Positions 6,366 to 13,718 of a stretch of 13,755 nucleotides of DNA are shown here, one piece after another. The notes under the pieces were generated by a model. It was not told the origin of the DNA, ran no database searches, and saw only the letters and a list, made by a program, of their open reading frames with translations. The stretch is from Nitratidesulfovibrio sp044433065. GTDB lineage: Bacteria > Desulfobacterota > Desulfovibrionia > Desulfovibrionales > Desulfovibrionaceae. The translations under genes were made by a program, and so were the position numbers. Location of the stretch: NCBI GenBank assembly GCA_044433065.1, contig JAWXUA010000068.1, positions 1 to 13,755 on the forward strand, given 5' to 3'. Each line of letters starts with the position of its first letter. Position 1 is the first letter of the stretch.

Positions 6366-7907
6366 ATGAGGAAAGGAAAGACACTGCTGCGTAGGGCGGG
6401 AGTGTTGGTTGCAACGGCTCTTGTTGGCGTTTGCGGTCTTTGTTCTTTGAGCATGGCCCAATGCGAACTCTCGGGTGAGCAGCGCGCTGACCTTATCGAA
6501 ATCGGCACTATGGCTCATTTCGGTACATTGCAACTTCCCAAAGTCGTGTTCTTACACGATGCCCACACTGCTGCAGTCATTGCTGAAGGCAAAGACTGCT
6601 CTACCTGTCACGATTCTGCTAATGGCGTTATGTCGTATAAGTTCAAGCGACTTGAAGACAAAAGCGCTAAGGCCGTGCAGGACATTTACCACGAGAATTG
6701 CATTAGCTGTCACAATGATGTGGCCGCTCAAGGCAAAAAAACTGGCCCACAAGATGGCGAATGCCGCTCTTGTCACGTTGAAAACCTGAGCATTGAATCT
6801 GTTCGTAGCGACGTTGCTTTCAGCAAGGAACAACACTACGCACACGTTTCTGCTAAGGCTATCGCACCAGCTGCTGGCGCAAAAGACAACTGCGCAACCT
6901 GCCACACCATGGTTGATGGCAACGCTGCTCAGCTCGTTTGGTTCAAGGACCAAGCTGACGTCCAAACAGCAAACCACACTGGTTGCATCAGCTGTCACCA
7001 AGATGTTGTTGCTAAGAATGCAAGCGCTACCACAGGTCCTGTGACCTGCGCAGGCTGCCACGCTCCAGCTGCACAAGCTCCTGTAAGCCTTGAAGAAGCA
7101 CCACGTCTCATGAACGGTCAGGCAGACACCATGTTGATGTTGCCTCACCCAGCTGCAGACAAGCCACAAAATTTGAAGGGTACGTTCCCACCAGTTGCTT
7201 TCAACCATAAGCTCCATGAGGCTGCCACCGCTACTTGCGATGCCTGCCACAGCCCAAGCTTTATGGAAGGTGCTAATGGCGACCAGTTTAAACCACAAGC
7301 TCCGCTCAAAGCTATGGACTTGTGCATCAACTGCCACGCTACGCAAACCAAGAAAGCTGAATGCGCTGGTTGCCACGCTCCTATGGCTCAAGTGAAGTTT
7401 GAAAATACCAACTGTGAGTCCTGCCACGCTGCTGTTCCAGGTTACGACCTTGAAGAAGCTCAGTCTGGCATCTTCTTGCAGTTCGACCAAGCAACGCGTA
7501 GTGCGCTTTCTGCTGAAATGCTCGAAATGCGCGGCGCACCTGCTGGTACGTTCAATCTCAATGACATTCCTGAAGTTGTCTCCATCGGCACCATCGCCAA
7601 TGAATACATGGCTAGCGAATTCCAACACCGGAAGATCGTTGCTGCTATGTACAAGGCAACCGAAGGCAATGCCCTTGCTATGCGCTTCCACAATGAACAG
7701 GGTACGTTCTGCCAAGGCTGCCACCATAACAGCCCAGCAAGCCTCAATCCTCCAAAGTGTAGCGGCTGTCACGTTGAAAAGGCACAGGATAACCGTCCTA
7801 GCCTCAAGACTGCCTTCCACTTGCAGTGCATGGGCTGTCACGAAAGTATGAACGTCACCAAGCCTGCGAACACCGACTGCGCCGGCTGCCACAAGCCCGC
7901 CAACTAG
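6366..7907 (+). CDS. hmcA: High-molecular-weight multiheme cytochrome c HmcA (14 heme sites)
   Basis: Periplasmic subunit of the Hmc complex, exchanging electrons with the cytochrome c3/hydrogenase pool. The 513-aa precursor has a signal peptide (1-31). Fourteen CxxCH sites are visible, at residues 78, 112, 133, 176, 207, 228, 291, 320, 333, 350, 449, 465, 488 and 505, and no CX4CH. D. vulgaris HmcA is known to have 16 hemes (3+4+4+1+4); here the grouping reads 3+3+3+1+4. Only the CQGCHH site at 449 keeps the double histidine of c3 heme 1. ATG at 6366 follows AAAGGA and gives the family N-terminus MRxGxTLLR; an in-frame TTG at 6270 with a strong ribosome site upstream would add 32 residues and is thought non-functional. 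Confidence 0.95.
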   Translation: MRKGKTLLRRAGVLVATALVGVCGLCSLSMAQCELSGEQRADLIEIGTMAHFGTLQLPKVVFLHDAHTAAVIAEGKDCSTCHDSANGVMSYKFKRLEDKSAKAVQDIYHENCISCHNDVAAQGKKTGPQDGECRSCHVENLSIESVRSDVAFSKEQHYAHVSAKAIAPAAGAKDNCATCHTMVDGNAAQLVWFKDQADVQTANHTGCISCHQDVVAKNASATTGPVTCAGCHAPAAQAPVSLEEAPRLMNGQADTMLMLPHPAADKPQNLKGTFPPVAFNHKLHEAATATCDACHSPSFMEGANGDQFKPQAPLKAMDLCINCHATQTKKAECAGCHAPMAQVKFENTNCESCHAAVPGYDLEEAQSGIFLQFDQATRSALSAEMLEMRGAPAGTFNLNDIPEVVSIGTIANEYMASEFQHRKIVAAMYKATEGNALAMRFHNEQGTFCQGCHHNSPASLNPPKCSGCHVEKAQDNRPSLKTAFHLQCMGCHESMNVTKPANTDCAGCHKPAN

Positions 7908-7924
7908 CAAGGTAGGAGTACGGT

Positions 7925-9040
7925 ATGAATCGTAGAAACTTCCTCGGCCTGTTGGGTAGCACTAGCCTTGCCGCTGCTGTGGGCACGACCAAGACGGCAC
8001 AAGCCGCCAGTCACGCTACCTTCCCAGGTTATAAAGACAGCGTTGGTGTTCTCCATGACTCCACACGCTGCATCGGTTGCCGCCAGTGCGAACAAGCCTG
8101 TAACATCGTTAACGACTTGCCTGCACCAAAGGAACCTTTCACCGACCTTAATGTACTGAATACTGAACGCCGTACAGCTCCTAATAACTGGACCGTCGTC
8201 AATAAGTACAATGCCGCTGGCCTCGAACACCCAGTGTTCCGCAAGCAACAGTGTAACCACTGCCTCGAACCTGCTTGTGCTTCCGCATGCTTCGTTAAAG
8301 CGTTCACCAAGAACCCTGATGGTTCTGTGACGTATGACGGTAGCCTCTGCGTTGGTTGCCGTTACTGCATGATCGCATGTCCATTCGACGTGCCTACCTT
8401 CGAATACGAAGAAGCCTTTGACCCACTGATCCGCAAGTGCACCATGTGTCACCCACGTTTGCTCGAAGGCAAATTGCCTGGCTGCGTTGAAGCATGTCCT
8501 AAGGACGCTTTGACCTTTGGCAAACGTAAGGACCTTCTGCGCATCGCACATGAGCGTATCGCACGCTACCCTGACCGTTACGTTGACCATGTATATGGTG
8601 AAGACGAAATGGGCGGCACCCAGTGGATGTACCTGTCTGGCGTACCATTCAAAGAAATCGGCATGAACGAAGAGCTTGGCAATGCGCCTGCTCCTTCCTT
8701 CACCGCTGGTGCTTTGGGCTCCGTCGCCATGGTTGTTGGCATTTGGCCTATCTTGTTGACTGGCGCATACGCCATCACCAAGCGTAAGGAACAAGTTGCT
8801 ACTGAAGAGCGCATCGAAGCTGTCAACGAAGCCATTGCACAAACAAAGGCTGAAGGTGAAACCAAGCTTGCTGCTGCTCTTGCTAAGGCTGCCAAAGACA
8901 AGGACACCACTGTCACCCGCGAAGTGAAGAAGGCTGTTGCTGACGCACGTAAGGCTTTTGAAGAAGAGCTTGCTGCTAAGGCCGCTGAAGAAGCTGCTCC
9001 TGCTGATGAAGCAGCCGCAAAGCCAGAAGGGGACGCGTAA
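7925..9040 (+). CDS. hmcB: Membrane-anchored ferredoxin-like subunit HmcB
   Basis: Electron-transfer subunit that links HmcA to the membrane subunits. The N-terminus MNRRNFLGL is a twin-arginine export motif with a signal region to about residue 28. Sixteen cysteines form four [4Fe-4S] sites: C49-52-55-59, C110-113-118-122, C142-145-148-152 and C172-175-187-191 (DmsB/NrfC-like pattern). A membrane helix follows at about 260-284. The last 85 residues are a charged Ala/Glu/Lys-rich, coiled-coil-like tail that would lie on the cytoplasmic side. Length (371 aa) agrees with D. vulgaris HmcB. AGGAG precedes the ATG; the gap to hmcA is 17 nt, and the stop overlaps hmcC (TAATG). Confidence 0.96.
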   Translation: MNRRNFLGLLGSTSLAAAVGTTKTAQAASHATFPGYKDSVGVLHDSTRCIGCRQCEQACNIVNDLPAPKEPFTDLNVLNTERRTAPNNWTVVNKYNAAGLEHPVFRKQQCNHCLEPACASACFVKAFTKNPDGSVTYDGSLCVGCRYCMIACPFDVPTFEYEEAFDPLIRKCTMCHPRLLEGKLPGCVEACPKDALTFGKRKDLLRIAHERIARYPDRYVDHVYGEDEMGGTQWMYLSGVPFKEIGMNEELGNAPAPSFTAGALGSVAMVVGIWPILLTGAYAITKRKEQVATEERIEAVNEAIAQTKAEGETKLAAALAKAAKDKDTTVTREVKKAVADARKAFEEELAAKAAEEAAPADEAAAKPEGDA

Positions 9041-10203
9041 TGAGTGACGTACAAAAAACGTCCATCTGGACGCCAGCCAATATCATCACGGCAATCATCT
9101 TGGCCGTTGGCCTTGGTATCACCATCCTGCGCTTCACCACAGGTATTGGCGCAGTTACCAACCTTGATGACAATAACCCTTGGGGCCTCTGGATTGGCTT
9201 CGACCTTCTTTGCGGTGTTGCTCTTGCAGCTGGTGGCTATGTCACCTCTGCTAGCTGCTACCTCTTCGGTCTGAAGCGCTACCACTCCGCAGTCCGCCCA
9301 GCAATCACCACGGCATTCCTTGGCTATTTCTTCGTCGTTATCGCCTTGACCTATGACCTTGGTCACCCACTGCGCTTGCCAATTCCTATCTTCTGGTCCC
9401 AAGGCACCACGTCCTTGCTCTTCGAAGTTGGTCTTTGCGTTGCAACCTACCTTACGGTTCTGTTCATCGAATGGTGCCCAGCTGCTCTTGAATGGCTTGG
9501 CTTCCGTAAGATTCGCAACGTTGTGGTTAAGCTCACCTTGGTACTCACCATCTTCGGTGTTGTACTCTCCACCTTGCACCAATCTTCCCTTGGCGCTTTG
9601 TTCCTCATCGCTCCATCGAAGTTGCACCCATTGTGGTATTCCCCATTCTTGCCTGTGTTCTTCTTCATGTCCTCTTGGGTAGCCGGTGTTTCCATGGTTA
9701 TCTTTGAAGGCACCCTTGCACACAAGCCATTCCACCACAAGATGGACGAAACCCACCTCAAAGAAGCTGATGGCGTTGTTCTTGGCTTTGGTAAGGCTGG
9801 CGCATTCATCTTGGCTGGTTACTTCATGGTTAAGGTTATCGACACCACCATGGACAACGACTGGCACTACCTCAGCACTGGTTGGGGCGCTTGGTGGCTC
9901 GTTGAAATGATCGGCTTTGTGGCTCTGCCTTCCTTCTTGTACGCTCTTGGCGTGCGTGAAAAGAGCACCCGCATCATCCGCATCGCATCCTTCTTTGCTG
10001 TTGCTGGTATCATCTTGAACCGCTTGAACGTCTCTCTCGTAGCGTTCAACTGGCAGTTGCCTTCCGCTGAACGTTACTTCCCACATTGGATGGAAATCGC
10101 TATTTCTATCTTCATTGTAACGTGCATCGTAACGGCATACCGCTTCATCGCGACTAAGATGCCTGTTCTTTACGAACACCCTGACTACAAAGATTCCCAC
10201 TAG
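9040..10203 (+). CDS. hmcC: NrfD/PsrC-family membrane subunit HmcC
   Basis: Integral membrane subunit of 387 aa with about ten transmembrane helices, the first near 13-33 and the last near 347-371. NrfD/PsrC proteins have no cofactor and bind quinones; together with HmcB this forms the common ferredoxin-NrfD module. Conserved-looking segments are NPWGLWIGFDLLCG (46-59), YDLGHPLR (105-112) and TLHQSSLGALF (178-188). Its ATG shares a base with the hmcB stop, so translation is coupled. The likely role is quinone interaction or electron passage toward HmcE/HmcF; direction in vivo cannot be read from sequence. Confidence 0.95.
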   Translation: MSDVQKTSIWTPANIITAIILAVGLGITILRFTTGIGAVTNLDDNNPWGLWIGFDLLCGVALAAGGYVTSASCYLFGLKRYHSAVRPAITTAFLGYFFVVIALTYDLGHPLRLPIPIFWSQGTTSLLFEVGLCVATYLTVLFIEWCPAALEWLGFRKIRNVVVKLTLVLTIFGVVLSTLHQSSLGALFLIAPSKLHPLWYSPFLPVFFFMSSWVAGVSMVIFEGTLAHKPFHHKMDETHLKEADGVVLGFGKAGAFILAGYFMVKVIDTTMDNDWHYLSTGWGAWWLVEMIGFVALPSFLYALGVREKSTRIIRIASFFAVAGIILNRLNVSLVAFNWQLPSAERYFPHWMEIAISIFIVTCIVTAYRFIATKMPVLYEHPDYKDSH

Positions 10204-10218
10204 GGCTAGGAGCACACT

Positions 10219-10362
10219 ATGCACGAAACTCTCGTTACCTTGCACGAGTTCATGCTCTACACCAAAAGCTGGACCTACATCTTTATGGGTGTAGCCCTTG
10301 CGGTATATGTTGGTTACTGGATCTTCCTCACAGGCCGTGATGAGAAGATCCGTAAATACTAG
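10219..10362 (+). CDS. hmcD: Small membrane peptide HmcD (47 aa)
   Basis: A 47-codon gene between hmcC and hmcE, with AGGAG six nt before the ATG. The protein is an amphipathic N-terminus (MHETLVTLHEF), one membrane helix (about 19-38, TYIFMGVALAVYVGYWIFL) and a basic end (GRDEKIRKY). Position and size match HmcD of D. vulgaris. Function is not established; it is probably a small assembly or stabilising subunit of the membrane part. Confidence 0.9.
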   Translation: MHETLVTLHEFMLYTKSWTYIFMGVALAVYVGYWIFLTGRDEKIRKY

Positions 10363-10381
10363 GACATAGAGGAGCAAACTC

Positions 10382-11062
10382 ATGTACGCATTCCTCACTG
10401 GCCCTATGCTGTGGTTTTCCTTCTTGGTATTTACCCTTGGCATGGCCTACCGCGTTATCTGGTACATTCGTGGCCTCGACTGGCGTCTTGACCGCGTAGC
10501 ATACAAGCCTCACCTGTCCATGGGCATCCGTGGTGCAATCCAGTCCATCTACCGTTGGCTCACGCCTGTTGGTAGCCGCAGCTGGCGCACTCAGCCTTTC
10601 ATGGCCACTGGCTTCTTCTTCTTCCACATTGGTGCAATCATTGTCCCCATCTTCCTTGCTGGTCACAATGTCATCTTGCAAGAGCGCTTCGGCTTCAGCC
10701 TTCCTACGCTCCCAATGTGCTTGGCTGACGCACTCACCATCTTGGCTATCATCGGCCTTGGCATGCTCGCCATCCGCCGTATTGCCCTTTCAGAAGTTCG
10801 CATCTTGACCACGCCATACGACTGGTTCATCCTTGCGCTCTCTGCCGCTCCTTTCATCACGGGCTTCATTGCTCGCTTGAACGTGTGCGACTACGACTTC
10901 TGGCTCTTGGCACACATCCTCACTGGTGAGTTAATGCTCATTTTGGCCCCATTCACGAAGCTTTCGCACATCGTGCTCTTCTTCATGTCTCGTGGTCAAT
11001 TGGGTATGGACTACTCCATCAAGCGCGGTGGTCACGTTCGTGGCACTGCATTCCCTTGGTAA
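10382..11062 (+). CDS. hmcE: NarI-like cytochrome b membrane subunit HmcE
   Basis: Membrane subunit of 226 aa with about five helices (near 5-29, 72-93, 113-132, 146-165 and 172-200). Histidines 82 and 95 in the second helix region, and 178 and 196 near the end, are candidate axial ligands of two b hemes. The 18-residue spacing of the second pair is the same as in the heme-ligating pair of NarI. The family also contains DsrM, where such subunits pass electrons between quinones and an HdrD-like partner, here HmcF. GAGGAG lies upstream of the ATG; gaps are 19 nt to hmcD and 23 nt to hmcF. Confidence 0.92.
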   Translation: MYAFLTGPMLWFSFLVFTLGMAYRVIWYIRGLDWRLDRVAYKPHLSMGIRGAIQSIYRWLTPVGSRSWRTQPFMATGFFFFHIGAIIVPIFLAGHNVILQERFGFSLPTLPMCLADALTILAIIGLGMLAIRRIALSEVRILTTPYDWFILALSAAPFITGFIARLNVCDYDFWLLAHILTGELMLILAPFTKLSHIVLFFMSRGQLGMDYSIKRGGHVRGTAFPW

Positions 11063-11085
11063 CCCACGGCTGATGGGAGGACACA

Positions 11086-12471
11086 ATGCCTGAAGGTATA
11101 TTCTGTAATCGAAAGACCATCGACACTGAGGAAGCACTCAAGCACCTTCTCAGTGACAAGGGTGGCGCTCAATACTACAAAGAAATGGAAGAGTTGGAAG
11201 TTGACCAAGAAGCCTTAGGCAAATTGGTCGAAACGACTTGCCAATCTCGTACCAGAACTTGGCTCGAAATCTGTGCTCACTGTGGCATGTGCGCTGACAG
11301 CTGTTTCTTCTACCGCTCCAGCAACCGTGACCCAAAGCAAGTTCCTGCCTACAAAATCCAGTCCACGCTCGGCGAAATCGTTAAGCGCAAGGGCAAAGTC
11401 GACACCGCTTTCATGGTTCACGCCATGGCTGTCGCTTGGTCCCAATGCACTTGCTGTAACCGTTGTGGCATGTACTGCCCTCATGGCATCGACATGGGTG
11501 TTATGTTCAGCTACCTGCGTGGCCTTCTCTACGCTCAAGGCTTTACCCCTTGGGAAATGAAGATTGGCTCTGGTATGCACCGCGTCTACTACGCTCAAAT
11601 GGACGTAACCGACGAAGACTGGGTTGATACCTGCGAATGGATGGAAGAAGAAACTGGCGAAGAATGGCCAGGTCTTAAAATTCCTGTCGACGTTGAAGAT
11701 GCCGACATCATGTACGTTGTTAACGCACGTGAGCCAAAGCACTACCCAGAAGACATTGCAGAAGCTGCAATCCTCTTCCACCTTGCCGGTGAAAACTGGA
11801 CTGTTCCAAGCTCTGGTTGGGAACAAACCTCCATCGCCATGTTCGCTGGTGACTGGGCTGCTTGCAAAATGCAAGTGGAACGCGTCTACGATGCCATCAC
11901 CCGCTTACGTCCTAAGCGTGTTGTTGGTACCGAATGTGGTCACGCCCACCGTGCATCCGCCATCGAAGGTCCTTACTGGGCTGGTCTCGAAAGCGGCTTG
12001 ACACCTGCCCCTTGGTTCCACTACGTTGAATGGCTCGCTGAAGCCCTTCGCGAAGGCAAAATCAAGATTGACCCAGCTAAGCGCATCAAAGAACCTTGCA
12101 CCTTGCAAGACTCTTGTAACTACGTGCGTAACCACGGCCTCGCAAAGATTACTCGCGAAATCATGTCCTACATCGCTGATGACTTCCGCGATATGAGCAC
12201 CAGACGCGAGCACAACTACTGCTGCGGTGGTGGTGGTGGCTTCAACGGTATCGGTAAGTTCCGTAAGCAACGTAATGATGGTATGCGCACCAAGCGTGAC
12301 CAAATCCTTGCTACCGGTGCGAAACTCGTTATCGCTCCTTGCCACAACTGCTGGGACGCCATTCGTGACCTCGAAGAAGTCTACGAAATCGGCATCAAGT
12401 GGTCCTTCCTCAAGCCTCTCGTCGTCAGCATGGCTATCATTCCTGACCACCTCGAAGGCCCTGAGCATTAA
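11086..12471 (+). CDS. hmcF: HdrD-like cytoplasmic iron-sulfur subunit HmcF
   Basis: Cytoplasmic subunit of 461 aa without membrane helices. Two [4Fe-4S] sites lie at C63-66-69-73 and C121-124-127-131 (ending CP). The C-terminal CCG domain is intact: C338/C344, then C379-C380 followed by five glycines, then CHNC (C419, C422). This motif binds the noncubane cluster in heterodisulfide reductase HdrB/HdrD. An N-terminal CCG domain is degenerate, with only C260 and C284 (GTECGHAH). Related proteins are DsrK and QmoC partners. The role is presumably exchange with a cytoplasmic thiol/disulfide or another redox partner; the substrate is unknown. GGGAGG precedes the ATG. Confidence 0.94.
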   Translation: MPEGIFCNRKTIDTEEALKHLLSDKGGAQYYKEMEELEVDQEALGKLVETTCQSRTRTWLEICAHCGMCADSCFFYRSSNRDPKQVPAYKIQSTLGEIVKRKGKVDTAFMVHAMAVAWSQCTCCNRCGMYCPHGIDMGVMFSYLRGLLYAQGFTPWEMKIGSGMHRVYYAQMDVTDEDWVDTCEWMEEETGEEWPGLKIPVDVEDADIMYVVNAREPKHYPEDIAEAAILFHLAGENWTVPSSGWEQTSIAMFAGDWAACKMQVERVYDAITRLRPKRVVGTECGHAHRASAIEGPYWAGLESGLTPAPWFHYVEWLAEALREGKIKIDPAKRIKEPCTLQDSCNYVRNHGLAKITREIMSYIADDFRDMSTRREHNYCCGGGGGFNGIGKFRKQRNDGMRTKRDQILATGAKLVIAPCHNCWDAIRDLEEVYEIGIKWSFLKPLVVSMAIIPDHLEGPEH

Positions 12472-12484
12472 TTAGTTTGTTATG

Positions 12485-12528
12485 CTGGGGGAAGGGAAAC
12501 CCTTTTCAAAGATTTTCCCTTCCCCCAG
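12485..12528 (+). terminator. G-rich hairpin after hmcF
   Basis: Perfect 15-bp arms (12485-12499 CTGGGGGAAGGGAAA and 12514-12528), with inner CTTT/AAAG that could extend the fold. It starts 14 nt after the hmcF stop. No T-run follows, so it is either a weak or factor-assisted terminator, or an mRNA-stabilising 3' end. It sits between hmcF and rrf1, which in D. vulgaris belong to one operon, so it may lower rrf expression by partial read-through. Confidence 0.55.
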
Positions 12529-12536
12529 ACACCCAT

Positions 12537-12615
12537 CCCTTCCTAAACTTTTTATTTGTGGATGAAAGTTAACGTTTTTACAAGCGATTACGGCCACATG
12601 AAGAGTTAGGAAGGG
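12537..12615. repeat. Long-range inverted repeat in hmcF-rrf1 gap
   Basis: CCCTTCCTAA (12537-12546) and TTAGGAAGGG (12606-12615) are perfectly complementary, 59 nt apart. They could fold the leader of an rrf1 transcript or the read-through from hmcF. The enclosed DNA is AT-rich (GTTAACGTTTTTAC). No strong promoter was found between 12529 and 12677. Confidence 0.45.
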
Positions 12616-12677
12616 TTATTTGTACCGTTTACAGCGCACCATGTGTTTTATAGCGTGGGTTCAGCGCGGAGCCTTTC

Positions 12678-13049
12678 ATGCCTAAAAGTATTCTGGTTGT
12701 CCTCGAAGATCCCGACATTGCCGCCTATCTTGTTTCGCTCTTTAGAACGTCGGGCTACACCGCACACGCCACCACAGAAGGCAACGACGCCATCGAAATG
12801 GTAGAAGCGCAGAAACCAGATGTGCTCTTCCTCGACCTCGCGCTCCCTGGACGCTGGACACCTCGCCTCTACCGCTGGCTCATGGATAGCCCAGAATACG
12901 CTGCCACGCCCATCGTCCTCGTCACCGACTTCGTAGGCATCGACCTCATGATTCCCAATGCTGTAGGAACTGTGGATAAGCCCTTTGACCCAGACATCGT
13001 ACTAGAACTTCTACAAAAAGCCTTAGCATTCCAACCGTCTATACGCTAA
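12678..13049 (+). CDS. rrf1: Receiver-domain protein Rrf1
   Basis: A stand-alone response-regulator receiver domain of 123 aa with no output domain. All phosphorylation-site residues are present: acidic pair E10/D11, phospho-acceptor D53 in LFLDLALPG, T83 in VLVTD and K101 in VDKPF. Position after hmcF and before rrf2 matches Rrf1 of D. vulgaris, where rrf1-rrf2 deletion raises hmc expression. GGAG (12668-12671) precedes the ATG. Its histidine-kinase partner is not in the window. The last ~11 codons lie inside the first copy of a ~55-bp repeat, so the C-terminus may have been altered by repeat expansion. Confidence 0.9.
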   Translation: MPKSILVVLEDPDIAAYLVSLFRTSGYTAHATTEGNDAIEMVEAQKPDVLFLDLALPGRWTPRLYRWLMDSPEYAATPIVLVTDFVGIDLMIPNAVGTVDKPFDPDIVLELLQKALAFQPSIR

Positions 13050-13170
13050 GCCCAAAAGCTACGTTGGTAGAAAGCCTTAGTATTCTCAGTGTATATACGC
13101 TAAGCCCAGCTAGCTACGTTACCAGAAAAAGCCTTAGCATTCCAAACTGATACGACATAAGCATTCAACG
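13015..13170. repeat. Degenerate ~55-bp tandem repeats between rrf1 and rrf2
   Basis: Three units begin with AAAGCCTTAG; the CCTTAG words are at 13021, 13075 and 13132 (spacing 54 and 57). Units 1 and 3 share AAAAAGCCTTAGCATTCCAA; units 1 and 2 share TATACGCTAAGCCCA and AGCTACGTT. Each of the first two units contains CTTAG(C)...(G)CTAAG inverted halves. Unit 1 overlaps the 3' end of rrf1, and the array ends about 80 bp before the chosen rrf2 start. Confidence 0.6.
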
Positions 13171-13250
13171 TCACTCGCAATACTGTGTCACGTGCAAAGA
13201 CCTCAATAATCCCCCAACAACCTATAGCCCACATGGCAAAGAGCACGCAC

Positions 13251-13700
13251 ATGAAGCTCACAACACGTAGCCGCTACGGCACCCGCATGCTCCTCGACAT
13301 TGCCATGCACGGCAATCATCAGCCCGTCTCCATGAAGGATATCGCTGACAGGCAAGATATCTCCATGAAATATCTTGAGAAACTTATACGCGTACTCCGT
13401 AATTCTGGCTATATCACAAGCACCCTTGGAGCCCACGGTGGCTACCAGCTCGCACACCCTGCTGACCAAATCCTCATGGGCAACGTAGTCCACACTCTCG
13501 AAGAATTCGACGTGCCCACCGAATGCGACGAAAGCACTCCTTGTTGTCCTCGCGTCGCTGTCTGCCTTACCCGCACCATCTGGGAAGAAGCCTCAAAGGC
13601 TATGTACCGTAAACTCAATACCTTCACCCTCGCAGACCTCATGCGCGACGCCGCCCTCTGCCCTAAGAATACGTGCAGCATCTCGCCCATTATTGGGTAG
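13251..13700 (+). CDS. rrf2: Rrf2-family transcriptional regulator
   Basis: A 149-aa winged-helix DNA-binding protein of the Rrf2/IscR/NsrR family, the founding type of which represses hmc in D. vulgaris. The helix-turn-helix is about residues 26-65 (SMKDIADRQDIS...GAHGGYQLA). Cysteines C92, C98/C99 and C105 match the Fe-S ligand positions of IscR-like members; C137 and C142 near the end are additional. The ATG at 13251 was chosen because family members begin MKLTTRxRYG; there is only a weak ribosome site, and in-frame starts exist at 13185 (GTG) and 13233. Low translation would suit an autoregulated repressor. A palindrome at the hmc promoter is a candidate target. Confidence 0.92.
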   Translation: MKLTTRSRYGTRMLLDIAMHGNHQPVSMKDIADRQDISMKYLEKLIRVLRNSGYITSTLGAHGGYQLAHPADQILMGNVVHTLEEFDVPTECDESTPCCPRVAVCLTRTIWEEASKAMYRKLNTFTLADLMRDAALCPKNTCSISPIIG

Positions 13701-13718
13701 ATTTTTTGTTGGGACGAG

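Noticed and set aside
6552..7910. Long open frame opposite hmcA, and similar long frames opposite livF/livG, livK, hmcB and hmcC
   Set aside because: They are antisense shadows of well-supported genes; the translations lack domains or coherent composition.
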